Of a DNA stretch of 64,000 nt, positions 1-8,915 are shown in pieces. The stretch covers positions 248,001-312,000 of the forward strand of contig NZ_QUSX01000002.1 of assembly GCF_003933245.1 (NCBI RefSeq), read 5' to 3'. Under the pieces are notes generated by a model. That model did not search any database. It was not told the DNA's origin and saw only the letters and a program-made list of their open reading frames with translations. The translations under genes and the position numbers were made by a program. Every line of letters begins with the position of its first letter. Positions within the stretch are counted from its first letter, which is position 1. Origin of the DNA: Maribacter algicola (lineage in GTDB: Bacteria > Bacteroidota > Bacteroidia > Flavobacteriales > Flavobacteriaceae).

Positions 1-132
1 ACCGAGTTTAATATACTTCTGTTGGACTGTAATGCGTTTTAGTTGAATATCAAAAAAAATACTTGAATTAAACGGTGTTACTTATATTATAAGCGGGCCT
101 ATGTCTAATACAACGTACATTTTATGAAAGCC

Positions 133-159
133 CGGTAAAACATTTGGAATGTTTTACCG
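133..159. other. perfect 12-bp hairpin downstream of the PLAT/trefoil gene
   Basis: Two 12-base arms, CGGTAAAACATT and its exact complement, flank a 3-base loop about 30 bases past the stop of the minus-strand gene that ends at 190. It sits where a terminator would be expected, but neither side has a clear T-run, so it may instead be an mRNA 3' stabilising structure or a repeat end. The remaining bases of 1-189 show no gene. Confidence 0.5.
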
Positions 160-189
160 AGTATTTCAATACCTGTCAATTAATCAATA

Positions 190-1851
190 CTATTCCAATT
201 TCCAAAGTGCGGACGCCCAATTGTTTTCTATAGGTCCTACCTCTATTTTACCATTTTGGTTATGAATGTATTGGTCTGGTTTCCATTTATTCTGAATTCT
301 AACCCAACCACTATGTGCAGGAATTATTTTCCACTGACCGCTCCACCAATTCGGTTGAATGGGACCAACTTCAATTGCGCCATTTTGGTTATGGATGAAT
401 TCTTCCGGTTTCCATTTGTTTTGAATGGTTACCCAGCCACCCGCCACGGGATTAATTTTCCATTGACTGCTCCACCAGTTAGGTTGTATCTCCCCTTGTT
501 CTATTTTTCCGTTCTCGTTGTGGATATAGTTTTTCTTATACCAATTGTTTTGTATACAAACAAAATCATTTATCAAATCAACATCAGAATTTACCACAGG
601 TGTTAATGCTGGTGTTGAAGTTGTAGTTGGTATTGAGACCGTTTGTTGGGTATTAGTGCTTGGTGTGGGAGGCGTATTTGGAATTGGAAGTGTAGTTGTT
701 GATGTTTCCTGTTGTACAATTGGATTTGAAACAGGTGCAATATAACAAGGGTCTGAACTATCCAGAAGGGCACGACTTGCCAAGGTTGGTCCGTCTGGCA
801 TAGTGCTTAGGGACCTTCCAGATTCAATCCATAGTTCTTTAAAGGTAGGACAGTTGGTGCAATCGCCATTGGCCTTATCGTCTACCGCCCTGAAAACATA
901 TTTATCCATTTTGTCCTTCAATAAGACCGTCCCCTCTGATTTTTCATATCTGATATCTTCATTGAATCCATTTTCAAAGGTTCCAAAAACAATTACTTTT
1001 TGCTGCGGAATTCTATAGAAGGTAGCACTGCACTTTTCTCCAATGAAAACATCTTCTTTTTCCAACAAAGTTTCTTTTTGTTGAAGTCGCTCTTTTGCCT
1101 TATCGAAAGAATCTGAAACTTCACCAGCATAGGAAGCCTTAACATCTGTTTCCGGTATGACAATACCATCCCCAAAACTTGTAGAAACCTCTATGGCCCA
1201 GGCATTTTTGGTGGTTACATTACTGGAAGTGGTTTCGGTAAAAGACTCAGAATCCTTGATCGAAACTTTCTCAGAAGAGTTTTGACTTTCTCTTGCTGAA
1301 AATAATATGTAGGAATATATCTTTCTTTCATCGATAGCTATTTTATCCGAGCCCTCTTTGACTATTGGAGATTTTTTAAATTGTTGTGCGCGTAGTTTTG
1401 TTATTGTTTCTGGCCCATTATTAAAAATAGGAGTATGGGAAAAAGTAGTAATCTTACCTGGGTACAATGGATTTTCGACCTTGATCCATTCCATTTTCCA
1501 ATTATCAACGCTTAATCCACCGCCTCGGGGTTTTATTCTAATATCGGTTATAATTCCAATATCAATTTGAGAATATAGCGTAAATGTATTTATTTGGTTG
1601 GGTTCAAAATCATCCACGTTTGGGTTGTCCATTAAAACATAATCTTCAATAGCTCCTTTTGAGCCAATAAGTAAAATGGTAATGTCGGCATTAGTTCCTT
1701 TCCAACCGGTTTTCACCTTTACGGTATACGTATATTCTGCTTTTGCAAAGCCCGGCAGTAATAGGAACGCTACAAATATTGGGAGGACGTGTTTTAAGGT
1801 AGGTCCAAAAATCTTGCAATTGATTTTAGTAAGGCTTTTTAATTTTTTCAT
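190..1851 (-). CDS. secreted PLAT-domain protein with three C-terminal trefoil-like repeats
   Basis: An exported 553-residue protein with a signal peptide that likely cleaves after AKA (about residue 38). Residues 40-130 match the PLAT/LH2 fold (opening YTVKVKTGWKGTNADITI, with a later RIKPRGG), a beta-sandwich that binds lipid or protein. A middle region (about 170-290) is rich in alternating Ser/Thr and charged residues, in the style of the strand-rich membrane-insertion region of aerolysin/ETX-type toxins; this is inference only. A Pro/Thr/Ser linker (about 375-427) leads to three 38-43-residue repeats at 430-472, 473-515 and 516-553, each with QN-W, YIHNxNG, IExGxI and NWWS-QW. Three such repeats would make one beta-trefoil. 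The gene appears monocistronic. Alternatives are an adhesin or a carbohydrate-binding scaffold. Confidence 0.75.
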   Translation of the reverse strand: MKKLKSLTKINCKIFGPTLKHVLPIFVAFLLLPGFAKAEYTYTVKVKTGWKGTNADITILLIGSKGAIEDYVLMDNPNVDDFEPNQINTFTLYSQIDIGIITDIRIKPRGGGLSVDNWKMEWIKVENPLYPGKITTFSHTPIFNNGPETITKLRAQQFKKSPIVKEGSDKIAIDERKIYSYILFSARESQNSSEKVSIKDSESFTETTSSNVTTKNAWAIEVSTSFGDGIVIPETDVKASYAGEVSDSFDKAKERLQQKETLLEKEDVFIGEKCSATFYRIPQQKVIVFGTFENGFNEDIRYEKSEGTVLLKDKMDKYVFRAVDDKANGDCTNCPTFKELWIESGRSLSTMPDGPTLASRALLDSSDPCYIAPVSNPIVQQETSTTTLPIPNTPPTPSTNTQQTVSIPTTTSTPALTPVVNSDVDLINDFVCIQNNWYKKNYIHNENGKIEQGEIQPNWWSSQWKINPVAGGWVTIQNKWKPEEFIHNQNGAIEVGPIQPNWWSGQWKIIPAHSGWVRIQNKWKPDQYIHNQNGKIEVGPIENNWASALWKLE

Positions 1852-2015
1852 AACTCTAGTGTTTTGTGGTTATTTTATCTTATCAGTCAGTAAGTAACTA
1901 TAATCAGAATAATAACACTAGTGGGTTAGGATGGAGAAGATGCTTTTTTGTCCGAACCTCTTCTTTTATTTATCGAAAGGATTGTTAGGAATCAAAGGAT
2001 GAGGAAAGAGAAGGT

Positions 2016-2756
2016 CTAAATGGTTTGTAAACGCTTCATTAATTCTTCCCGTAGCGTTTTGCTAATGGGAATGGCTTTTTTTGAAATTACAACGTGACTA
2101 TTGGCAACTTCATCAACTTGGGCAATATTGATGATGAACGATCTGTGTATTCTTAAAAAATGTTCGTCTGGTAGTTTTTCGTCCATATCCTTCAAGGTCA
2201 TAACCAATAGGTATTCCTTTCCTTTGGAATGGATTCTGCAATAGTTTCGTTCGGCTTCAATGTAGAGGATATCTTGAATTACCACTTTTACCATCTTTTC
2301 GTGGTGCCTTACAAAAATACTATCACTCAGGATATAAGGTGAGGACGCGCCTCCCGTTTCTTTCTCCAAAACCTGCTCTTTTTGAATTTGGTTTATCGTC
2401 AATTCTACGGCGCGCTGCAAGTCCAGTTTTTTGTAAGGTTTTGAAATGAAAGCATAGGGTTTGGTCGCCTTGGCCCTGTTAAAATGAGCTTCATCCGCAT
2501 TTGCGGTCAAGTAAATAATAGGAATTGGATACTCTTTTTGCATTTCTATGGCAGTCTCAATACCATCAAGTTTCCCCTTAAGATTAATATCGAGCAATAC
2601 CAAATCAGGTTGGTTCTCATTGATATGTATAAGCGCTTCTTCGCCGCGGGGAATGATTCCGGTAACCTCATACCCCAATGTACTCAGCTGCAAGGAAATA
2701 TTTGCACCGATGATCATTTCATCCTCAACGATCAATATTTTCATTGGTTGTTCCAT
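2016..2756 (-). CDS. LytTR-family response regulator
   Basis: A 246-residue response regulator. The receiver domain (about 5-125) has the acidic pair E11/D12, phospho-acceptor D56 in LVLLDINLKG, and the conserved K in ISKPY. The LytTR DNA-binding domain (about 145-245) carries IEAERNYCRI and FLRIHRSFIIN. The ATG follows the stop of the upstream sensor kinase directly (TAAATG), so the two are translationally coupled and very probably form one phosphorelay. Target promoters cannot be read from the sequence. An internal ATG four codons later is also possible. Confidence 0.95.
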   Translation of the reverse strand: MEQPMKILIVEDEMIIGANISLQLSTLGYEVTGIIPRGEEALIHINENQPDLVLLDINLKGKLDGIETAIEMQKEYPIPIIYLTANADEAHFNRAKATKPYAFISKPYKKLDLQRAVELTINQIQKEQVLEKETGGASSPYILSDSIFVRHHEKMVKVVIQDILYIEAERNYCRIHSKGKEYLLVMTLKDMDEKLPDEHFLRIHRSFIINIAQVDEVANSHVVISKKAIPISKTLREELMKRLQTI

Positions 2757-4700
2757 TTATGCCGCTCTGTCCATTTTAAATTCAAAGGAAACGGTAGTGC
2801 CTTTTCCTATTTCTTCTTGTATACTTCCATTGAGCTGCTGCGTCAACAATTGAATCAATTGCGTCCCAAAACCCGTGCCCTTAGCCGGTTGGTCTGAAAT
2901 TTTCCCTATGCCGTTATCGGTGACCTTAAGTCTCAGGGTGCGGCTATCCGTTCTAGAGAGAATAATTTCAATTTGCCCTTTCGTGTTTTCCGGAAAGGCA
3001 TATTTAAGGGCGTTCGTCAATAATTCGTTTACTATGAGCCCAATGGGTACGGCCGTGTCTACATCCAATTCCAAATTATCCATAGCGCAGGTAATTTTTA
3101 CTTTATCCTCTGCATTAAAAGTATCTAAAATACCTTCCCCTAGGTTCATAAAATAATCTCTCATTTCAATACTTCCCAAATTTGTGCCTTGATATAACTT
3201 CTGATGAATTATTCCCATGGATTGTACTCGATTTTGACTGGCAATCATAGCATCCTTGGTAGCGGAATCCTCTAATTGGGCAGATTGGAGAGAAATAAGA
3301 CTTTTTACCATTTCCAGATTGTTCTTCACACGATGGTGGATTTCTTTAAGTAGAAGCTCGTTCTCCGCATTTTTTGCCAAAATCAGTACGTTAGCTTTTC
3401 GGCTTCTGCGAAGGAAAAAGAATACAAGACCTAATAACACTAAAAGTAAGGCCCCTATGGCCATACTTAAATTTTGAACACGTGTTTTCTGTTCCAATAA
3501 AATTGATTGCGCTGCTAAGGCTTCATCCTTTTTACCGGTCTCATATTTAATCAAGGCTTCGCTCTCCAAATTGGCAATTTGTTCTTCATGGATTTTATCC
3601 CGAATCTTTCTTGATTTTTCAAAATAATATAGGGCCATTTCCGAATTGTTTAGATTGCGATAACAGTCCGCAATTTGCTCATATAGCGGCCAAATACGCT
3701 CGTTTTCATCATCTTCATACGCTTTAATGCCAATAAGTAAATTCTCGAGGGCCAAACCATATTTTCCTTGAAGTCGATAAGTGTTGCCAATTTCGGTTCG
3801 GTACGTAGCTGATCTTTCCTCTCCAATTTCTGCTACACAAAGCTCCCAAGCTTTGGTGTAATCCTTTAATGCTTGATCGTAATCCTTTGTTGCTATAGAA
3901 ACATCTCCCCTATAAGAATACGCACGAACAAGGACAAAGACTTCGTCCTGTGCTTTGGTTTTTACTATATTGATACAATTGTCAGCAGCTTGATATGCGT
4001 TGTCAAATTGTCCTAATCTTATATATCCTTTGATAAGATCAAAATGTGCAACGGCTATGGATGTGTGGTCATTCGCCTTTTTGAAAAGGTTAATAGCCTG
4101 TTTTGCGTATTTGATGGATTCCAAGGGTTTGTCCATTTCTCCCAACAATACGCCTAAAACCCGATATACGGCGGCCATGCCTTGCTCGTCGTCCAGTTCC
4201 TCATAAATTTCCAAAGCTTTAAAAAGAAACTCTTGGGAAGTACGCTGGGAATTTTTCCTGAGATAATCGATGGCAAGGGTTCTATAAGTTGCCGCTATCT
4301 TCTTTTTATTCCCCGTCAATTTATAATACTCCAAGCTTTTTTCGCCGTGATAGATGGTGGAGTCCTGAGGAAAAATTCCATGATATCCGTACCAATTTGC
4401 CATTTCTTCATGAACTTCTGCAATTTTCAGTACATCTTCATGTTTTAGGGCTCTTTTTAAAACAGTCAAACCAATTTTCTGATAGGTGTCAATGTTTGTA
4501 TTCTGCTCACTTCGCATCCATGATAACACTGAATCTATAGGAAGAGCAAGCAAGCTATCTACCTCTTTATTAGCCTCGGACGCTGTTTGAGCATTGGTAA
4601 ATGCGGCATTGCAAAATAGTATCAGGAAAAATATGCAATTCTTTGATAGCCATGTATTGCTAGTCCTATTTTGAATCTTATCATAAGGAAAAACACTCAT
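2757..4700 (-). CDS. TPR sensor histidine kinase, HisKA_2 type
   Basis: A membrane sensor kinase paired with the adjacent LytTR regulator. The chosen ATG at 4700 gives 647 residues with a signal-like N-terminus ending near TNAQ and has AAAGG about nine bases upstream; an in-frame ATG at 4766 would add 22 non-signal residues. The exported part is a run of TPR repeats, followed by one membrane segment (LSMAIGALLLVLLGLVFFFL), then the dimerisation/phosphoacceptor helix with EIHHRVKNNLEMVKSLISLQ (HisKA_2; the His of HHRVKNN is the acceptor) and a HATPase_c domain with NELLTNALKYAF and DNGIG. No classical ligand domain is visible, so the TPR region probably reads a protein partner. Confidence 0.93.
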   Translation of the reverse strand: MSVFPYDKIQNRTSNTWLSKNCIFFLILFCNAAFTNAQTASEANKEVDSLLALPIDSVLSWMRSEQNTNIDTYQKIGLTVLKRALKHEDVLKIAEVHEEMANWYGYHGIFPQDSTIYHGEKSLEYYKLTGNKKKIAATYRTLAIDYLRKNSQRTSQEFLFKALEIYEELDDEQGMAAVYRVLGVLLGEMDKPLESIKYAKQAINLFKKANDHTSIAVAHFDLIKGYIRLGQFDNAYQAADNCINIVKTKAQDEVFVLVRAYSYRGDVSIATKDYDQALKDYTKAWELCVAEIGEERSATYRTEIGNTYRLQGKYGLALENLLIGIKAYEDDENERIWPLYEQIADCYRNLNNSEMALYYFEKSRKIRDKIHEEQIANLESEALIKYETGKKDEALAAQSILLEQKTRVQNLSMAIGALLLVLLGLVFFFLRRSRKANVLILAKNAENELLLKEIHHRVKNNLEMVKSLISLQSAQLEDSATKDAMIASQNRVQSMGIIHQKLYQGTNLGSIEMRDYFMNLGEGILDTFNAEDKVKITCAMDNLELDVDTAVPIGLIVNELLTNALKYAFPENTKGQIEIILSRTDSRTLRLKVTDNGIGKISDQPAKGTGFGTQLIQLLTQQLNGSIQEEIGKGTTVSFEFKMDRAA

Positions 4701-4845
4701 AAACAAACCTTTTGGTTGGTAAAAGGAAAATAAAGTTTGATTTTGATTTTTATCAAAATACATCAAATTTTCAATATAATAGGTCTTTGGTTGACATAAG
4801 CATTCGATAATGCCAATAGTGGGCAGGTTTTAATGAACTCTTACT

Positions 4846-5844
4846 TCAATGTATCAGCGCACCGCTTTTTGGCAATTCCCCTTTCTTGTTCAGGATTCCA
4901 TCCATTTTCAAATGGGTTATTTTAGGTTCCTTAGCCATTCGAACCAAGGAAATATGATCAAAGGACATTGAATCTTGGGCGTTCTGTCCGCCGCCCGTGG
5001 TGCCCAAAATAATGTAATCGCGATTCTTCCGAATTCGGTGCGAAAAGGAATGGATATGGCCATTGATTACGGTATAGGGTCTATCGGCCAAAAGATTTTC
5101 CAAGGGATTCAAACCCTTTTCATCTTCCCGTTGCCATAGCGGTTTGTGCATAAGTACAAACGTCCATTTAACATCAGGGTTTTCTTCCAGAACCTTTTTG
5201 AAATATTCAAATTGTTCCAAACCCATACCACCTAGTTGACGCTCCTGCATGCTATAATATTCCGTCTCCTCATACACGCCTTTTATTTCCCCGGCGATGA
5301 CTTTGAGGGCTTTTGCACGTGCCTCGTAGATTTCCATCATCCGTTTTTCCTCATAATCCTCGGAATCCATCATGAGGAAGAGCACATTATCGTACAGAAA
5401 ATGATAGTATCTGGGACCAAAACGTTGCTTCCAAATGCTACGCATCGTGGGGTTGGTAAGGTCATGGTTGCCACCCAGATGGAAGAAGGGCATTTTTAAT
5501 TTTGACGTCCTGTTTTCAAAGGAGTTCCATTCTTTGGCCAATTGCAAAGTATCCTCCGTTCCGCCATCGATGAGGTCGCCCACACTCAGGACAAAGGTTG
5601 GGTCCAAGGCATTTAATTGTTCTACGGCAGCAATGTACACCCCGTCGCGTTCACCCCCGTTTAAATCCGAAATAATGGCAAAGGTAAAGTCGTCTTCCGT
5701 GGGCTCAAAAATAGCACTGGTCCATGGAGTAGGTCCTTCGACAATGGTGTGCTCAAAAATGGATTTATCTGTTTTTGCGTTGTGCTTCTTGCAACTGGAA
5801 AGTACAAGGAGCATAACAATCGTCCGAATCAGATAGCTTTTCAT
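4846..5844 (-). CDS. calcineurin-like metallophosphoesterase lipoprotein
   Basis: A 332-residue exported lipoprotein (lipobox VLSSC near residue 18) with a calcineurin-type dinuclear metal site: SDLNGG at the start (Asp, with Asn where a DxH His would usually be), SVGDLIDGG, GGNHD, a later MHKP, and GHIHSFSH. The family cleaves phosphomonoesters or diesters; the substrate here is unknown. It is last in a four-gene minus-strand operon, 23 bases after the M28 peptidase. The His of the usual first motif (D-x-H) appears as Asn, so metal occupancy may differ from the standard enzyme. Confidence 0.88.
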   Translation of the reverse strand: MKSYLIRTIVMLLVLSSCKKHNAKTDKSIFEHTIVEGPTPWTSAIFEPTEDDFTFAIISDLNGGERDGVYIAAVEQLNALDPTFVLSVGDLIDGGTEDTLQLAKEWNSFENRTSKLKMPFFHLGGNHDLTNPTMRSIWKQRFGPRYYHFLYDNVLFLMMDSEDYEEKRMMEIYEARAKALKVIAGEIKGVYEETEYYSMQERQLGGMGLEQFEYFKKVLEENPDVKWTFVLMHKPLWQREDEKGLNPLENLLADRPYTVINGHIHSFSHRIRKNRDYIILGTTGGGQNAQDSMSFDHISLVRMAKEPKITHLKMDGILNKKGELPKSGALIH

Positions 5845-5867
5845 AAAAATGCGATTGTGGTAACTAT

Positions 5868-7364
5868 TTAGTTTTTTAAAGGGGCCTCAGGAACTTTACC
5901 GTACAATACATTCGCATCGGCTTCATATTTGTCCCCCTTTATCCAATAAGGCCTTTCCGGGTCGTTGGCAATGGACCGTCCTGAAAGGATATACCCTTGG
6001 TAGAACTTCACCAAATAATCATAATCAATACTATCAGCCTCATCCGTGGCTTGGTGGTAGTATTTGTTGATCTCATCATCAAAGGCATCAAAACCAGTGG
6101 AGTAGGTGGGGGCGGGAATGCCTACTTTAGCAAAACTTACATTATCACTTCGGTCAAAAAGGCCTTGTTCAGGCGCAGGATCATCAATAGCCTTTAGCCC
6201 AAAGGTGGCAGCACCGTCAACAATGTGTTTTTTAGCAGTTGTTCTATCCAGTCCAATTACGGTTGCCAAACTAGTATTGTTGTACCCACCACCGTCGGTA
6301 TTAAAACCATAAACGATTTGCTCTAAGGGAAATATGGGGTTTTGTACATAGTACTGACTGCCCAAAAGGCCTTTTTCTTCCCCGGTAAAAAATATAAAAA
6401 AGGCAGAGCGTTTTGTAGGATACTTTCCAATATTTTCTGCCATGCTTAAGACAGCGGTGGTTCCAATAGCGTTATCACGTGCGCCATTGTAAATACTATC
6501 TCCTTCTGTATTTGGCGTACCGATGCCCACATGGTCATAGTGCGCCGAGTACATGATGTATTCGTCCTTTAGTTTTGGGTCAGTACCTTCCATAAAGCCT
6601 ATAACATTTTGCGTAATAAGGGTCGTCTCTTTAATACCATCGGTTTCAATGGAATAGGAACCTTTGGATTTCATCAATGCATCCAATTGTTCCGCCGAGG
6701 TATTCACCCAGAGATGTAAAAATTCGTTCGTAGGATTTTCAGGGTCTTCCGGGTCGGGAATCTTTACACTTTCTCCCATAAAATGTGAAATACGTGACCA
6801 CCAATCTTCTTCAAGCAAGGTCATTTCTATTAGTCCGATAGCCCCATTGGCAATGGCCAATTCCTGCTTCTGCTTATGGGCCATATAGGTCGCCCTAGCA
6901 TCATAGGCTTCCGCAGTTCCAGCCCTAACAATTATGAGTTTTCCTGTAACATCTTTGCCCTTGTAATCTTCGGCCTGACCAAATCCTAGAAATACGGCCT
7001 CCCCGGAAAGTGAGGTGGCCTTGGCGTTCACTGCAATAGTATGTGGATAATCCGCCCCATTAATAGAAACCTTGAGCATGTTGGGTGGTGCTGTTTGTAA
7101 TAGGCTAAATGTTTGATAATAGGAATTGCCATTGGCGGGATGAGGTTTTACTCCGTAACCACGTAAGGTATTTGCCAAATAGGATGCTGCGATCTTTAGT
7201 TCTGGAGAGCCCGTGGCGCGCCCTTTAAGGACATCGTCGGCCAGAAAATAGATATGACCTTCAATTTCGTTTTTATCAACGGTTTGCTCGGCGATTTCAG
7301 CATCTGTTTGAGCGGACAATACACTTGAGAAGACAAGCGCAATTAGTAGTGTATAGTTTTTCAT
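5868..7364 (-). CDS. M28 family zinc peptidase, secreted
   Basis: An exported aminopeptidase-like enzyme of 498 residues. The start at 7364 is preferred because it begins with a clean signal peptide (MKNYTLLIALVFSSVLSAQ); the longer frame to 7469 overlaps the 3' end of the previous gene without one. Zinc ligands of the M28 family are visible in order: YSAHYDHVG (His, Asp), RDNAIGT (Asp), FTGEEKGLLG (catalytic Glu and ligand Glu), NTDGGG (Asp) and KYYHQATDE (His). A protease-associated insertion lies at about 130-270. It is co-directional with a beta-lactamase-like hydrolase (34-base gap) and a phosphoesterase, suggesting periplasmic peptide processing. Confidence 0.94.
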   Translation of the reverse strand: MKNYTLLIALVFSSVLSAQTDAEIAEQTVDKNEIEGHIYFLADDVLKGRATGSPELKIAASYLANTLRGYGVKPHPANGNSYYQTFSLLQTAPPNMLKVSINGADYPHTIAVNAKATSLSGEAVFLGFGQAEDYKGKDVTGKLIIVRAGTAEAYDARATYMAHKQKQELAIANGAIGLIEMTLLEEDWWSRISHFMGESVKIPDPEDPENPTNEFLHLWVNTSAEQLDALMKSKGSYSIETDGIKETTLITQNVIGFMEGTDPKLKDEYIMYSAHYDHVGIGTPNTEGDSIYNGARDNAIGTTAVLSMAENIGKYPTKRSAFFIFFTGEEKGLLGSQYYVQNPIFPLEQIVYGFNTDGGGYNNTSLATVIGLDRTTAKKHIVDGAATFGLKAIDDPAPEQGLFDRSDNVSFAKVGIPAPTYSTGFDAFDDEINKYYHQATDEADSIDYDYLVKFYQGYILSGRSIANDPERPYWIKGDKYEADANVLYGKVPEAPLKN

Positions 7365-7398
7365 TTCGTTGTTTTTTGTATCGACTGATATTTTAAAT

Positions 7399-8898
7399 TT
7401 ATTTCTCTTTTGTAAATTTTTCCCCCATAATGTGAAACTGACTGATTTTACCTGCCTCGTTGATGTCAAAATTCACTTTTGATTTCTCGTAAAACCGGGA
7501 GTCCTTATTGGTGATAAAAGTATCATAGTGCCAATGTTCTAAGCTATAGGTTATAAAGTCATTAAAGTTCATCTGCAGTTGACCTTTGAGCATGGTCACT
7601 TGGGCGTTGCCTAACATGTTGTTCGTGTACGTGCCTTCGTACTCTGCCAAAGACAAACTTGGTTGAGTATTTTTTACCCGTTCGTCTTTGTCTCTCTTGA
7701 AATTCTCAATTCGTTTATCCTTAAAACCTTCATACAAATTGAAAACCTCGGTATGCCAATCGCGGCTGTCATCGTCAAAGGCATAGAGGTCCAACGCCTT
7801 ATAAAGAATGGCATGTCGTAATTCTGCATGGTCTAGATTGGCAAACACATAGACGGCCGTATTTTTATCGTGCATGATTCCAGCAATGGCCACCAACCCG
7901 AAGAGACTCCCGGTATGAAAATCCAACTTATGTCCTTTATAGTCCTGTTGAAACCATCCCAGACCATAGGTATTCCAATTAGGTTTGGTGAGGGCATTGG
8001 TAGGGTAGATTCCAGTGGTTCCCAAGAAGGAATGGGGCTCGAACAGTTTTTTAAAGGTTTTGGGTTGAACAAGCGTGTCCAACTTATACACACCATCATT
8101 CACTAAAAATGTTAAGTAATTGGAGATATCATGAGCCGTGGAACATATCATCCCGGCCGGACCAATTTGGTCCGAGAATCCGTAATCTACCTCAACCATG
8201 CCGTCCTCATAATCGTTCAAATAAGGTGTTACGTAGTTGCCCGTTTTAAAGATATTTGCGGCGATGGCCTGTGTACGGGTCATCTCCAAAGGATCAAAAA
8301 TGCGTTCCTGTACAAATTCGTGCCAAGGTTTTCCGCTGGCCGCTGCAATTACCTCTCCTGCTACTGCGTACATAATATTCTGGTAGGTAAATCCGCCGCG
8401 TAACGGAGAGGTTTTTTCTGCAAACCGAAAGTGTTGTATCGTTTCTTTAGTACTAAGACTGTCTAGTGTCCATAGGGCATCGGCATTGCCGATACCTAGA
8501 TTGTGGGTCAATAAATCCTTTACCTGGGCGTCATCGGTAATATAGCTATCCGACAATTTGAAATAGGGTACATAGTCCGTTACCTTATCATCCCATTCCA
8601 ATTTGCCATCATCCACCAACATCCCCATGGCAATCGCTACAACGGCTTTCGTAGTTGAGGCCATGTTGAACAAGGTATTTTCATCAATCGGCTCTTTGGT
8701 CTCTAAGTTTTTGACCCCATAGGTTTTTTGAAATACCACTTCACCATCTTTAACCACAATGGCAGCCAACCCAGGTACCTTCCAATCGTTCATGCCCTGA
8801 ACGATCATGGCATCCAGTTTTTTGTTGTTGGCCTTTTTTTGGGCGGAAACCATTTGAGAACAGCATCCAATTAGGAATACTACTATTAATTTTTTCAT
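7399..8898 (-). CDS. serine hydrolase of the class C beta-lactamase/DD-peptidase fold
   Basis: A 499-residue secreted enzyme with a signal peptide ending near SAQ (residue 20). The SxxK nucleophile motif is S81-T-T-K84 (MASTTKA), the second motif is YQN within FTYQNIMYAVAG, and the third is HTGS in place of KTG. A C-terminal extension of about 130 residues forms a lipocalin-like or DUF3471-type beta domain. Members hydrolyse D-amino peptides, esters or beta-lactams; the sequence does not show which. It sits 17 bases after the D-aminoacylase-like gene, a pairing that fits catabolism of D-amino-acid-containing peptides. Confidence 0.93.
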   Translation of the reverse strand: MKKLIVVFLIGCCSQMVSAQKKANNKKLDAMIVQGMNDWKVPGLAAIVVKDGEVVFQKTYGVKNLETKEPIDENTLFNMASTTKAVVAIAMGMLVDDGKLEWDDKVTDYVPYFKLSDSYITDDAQVKDLLTHNLGIGNADALWTLDSLSTKETIQHFRFAEKTSPLRGGFTYQNIMYAVAGEVIAAASGKPWHEFVQERIFDPLEMTRTQAIAANIFKTGNYVTPYLNDYEDGMVEVDYGFSDQIGPAGMICSTAHDISNYLTFLVNDGVYKLDTLVQPKTFKKLFEPHSFLGTTGIYPTNALTKPNWNTYGLGWFQQDYKGHKLDFHTGSLFGLVAIAGIMHDKNTAVYVFANLDHAELRHAILYKALDLYAFDDDSRDWHTEVFNLYEGFKDKRIENFKRDKDERVKNTQPSLSLAEYEGTYTNNMLGNAQVTMLKGQLQMNFNDFITYSLEHWHYDTFITNKDSRFYEKSKVNFDINEAGKISQFHIMGEKFTKEK

Positions 8899-8915
8899 TT
8901 AGTTGGTTTTTGAAT

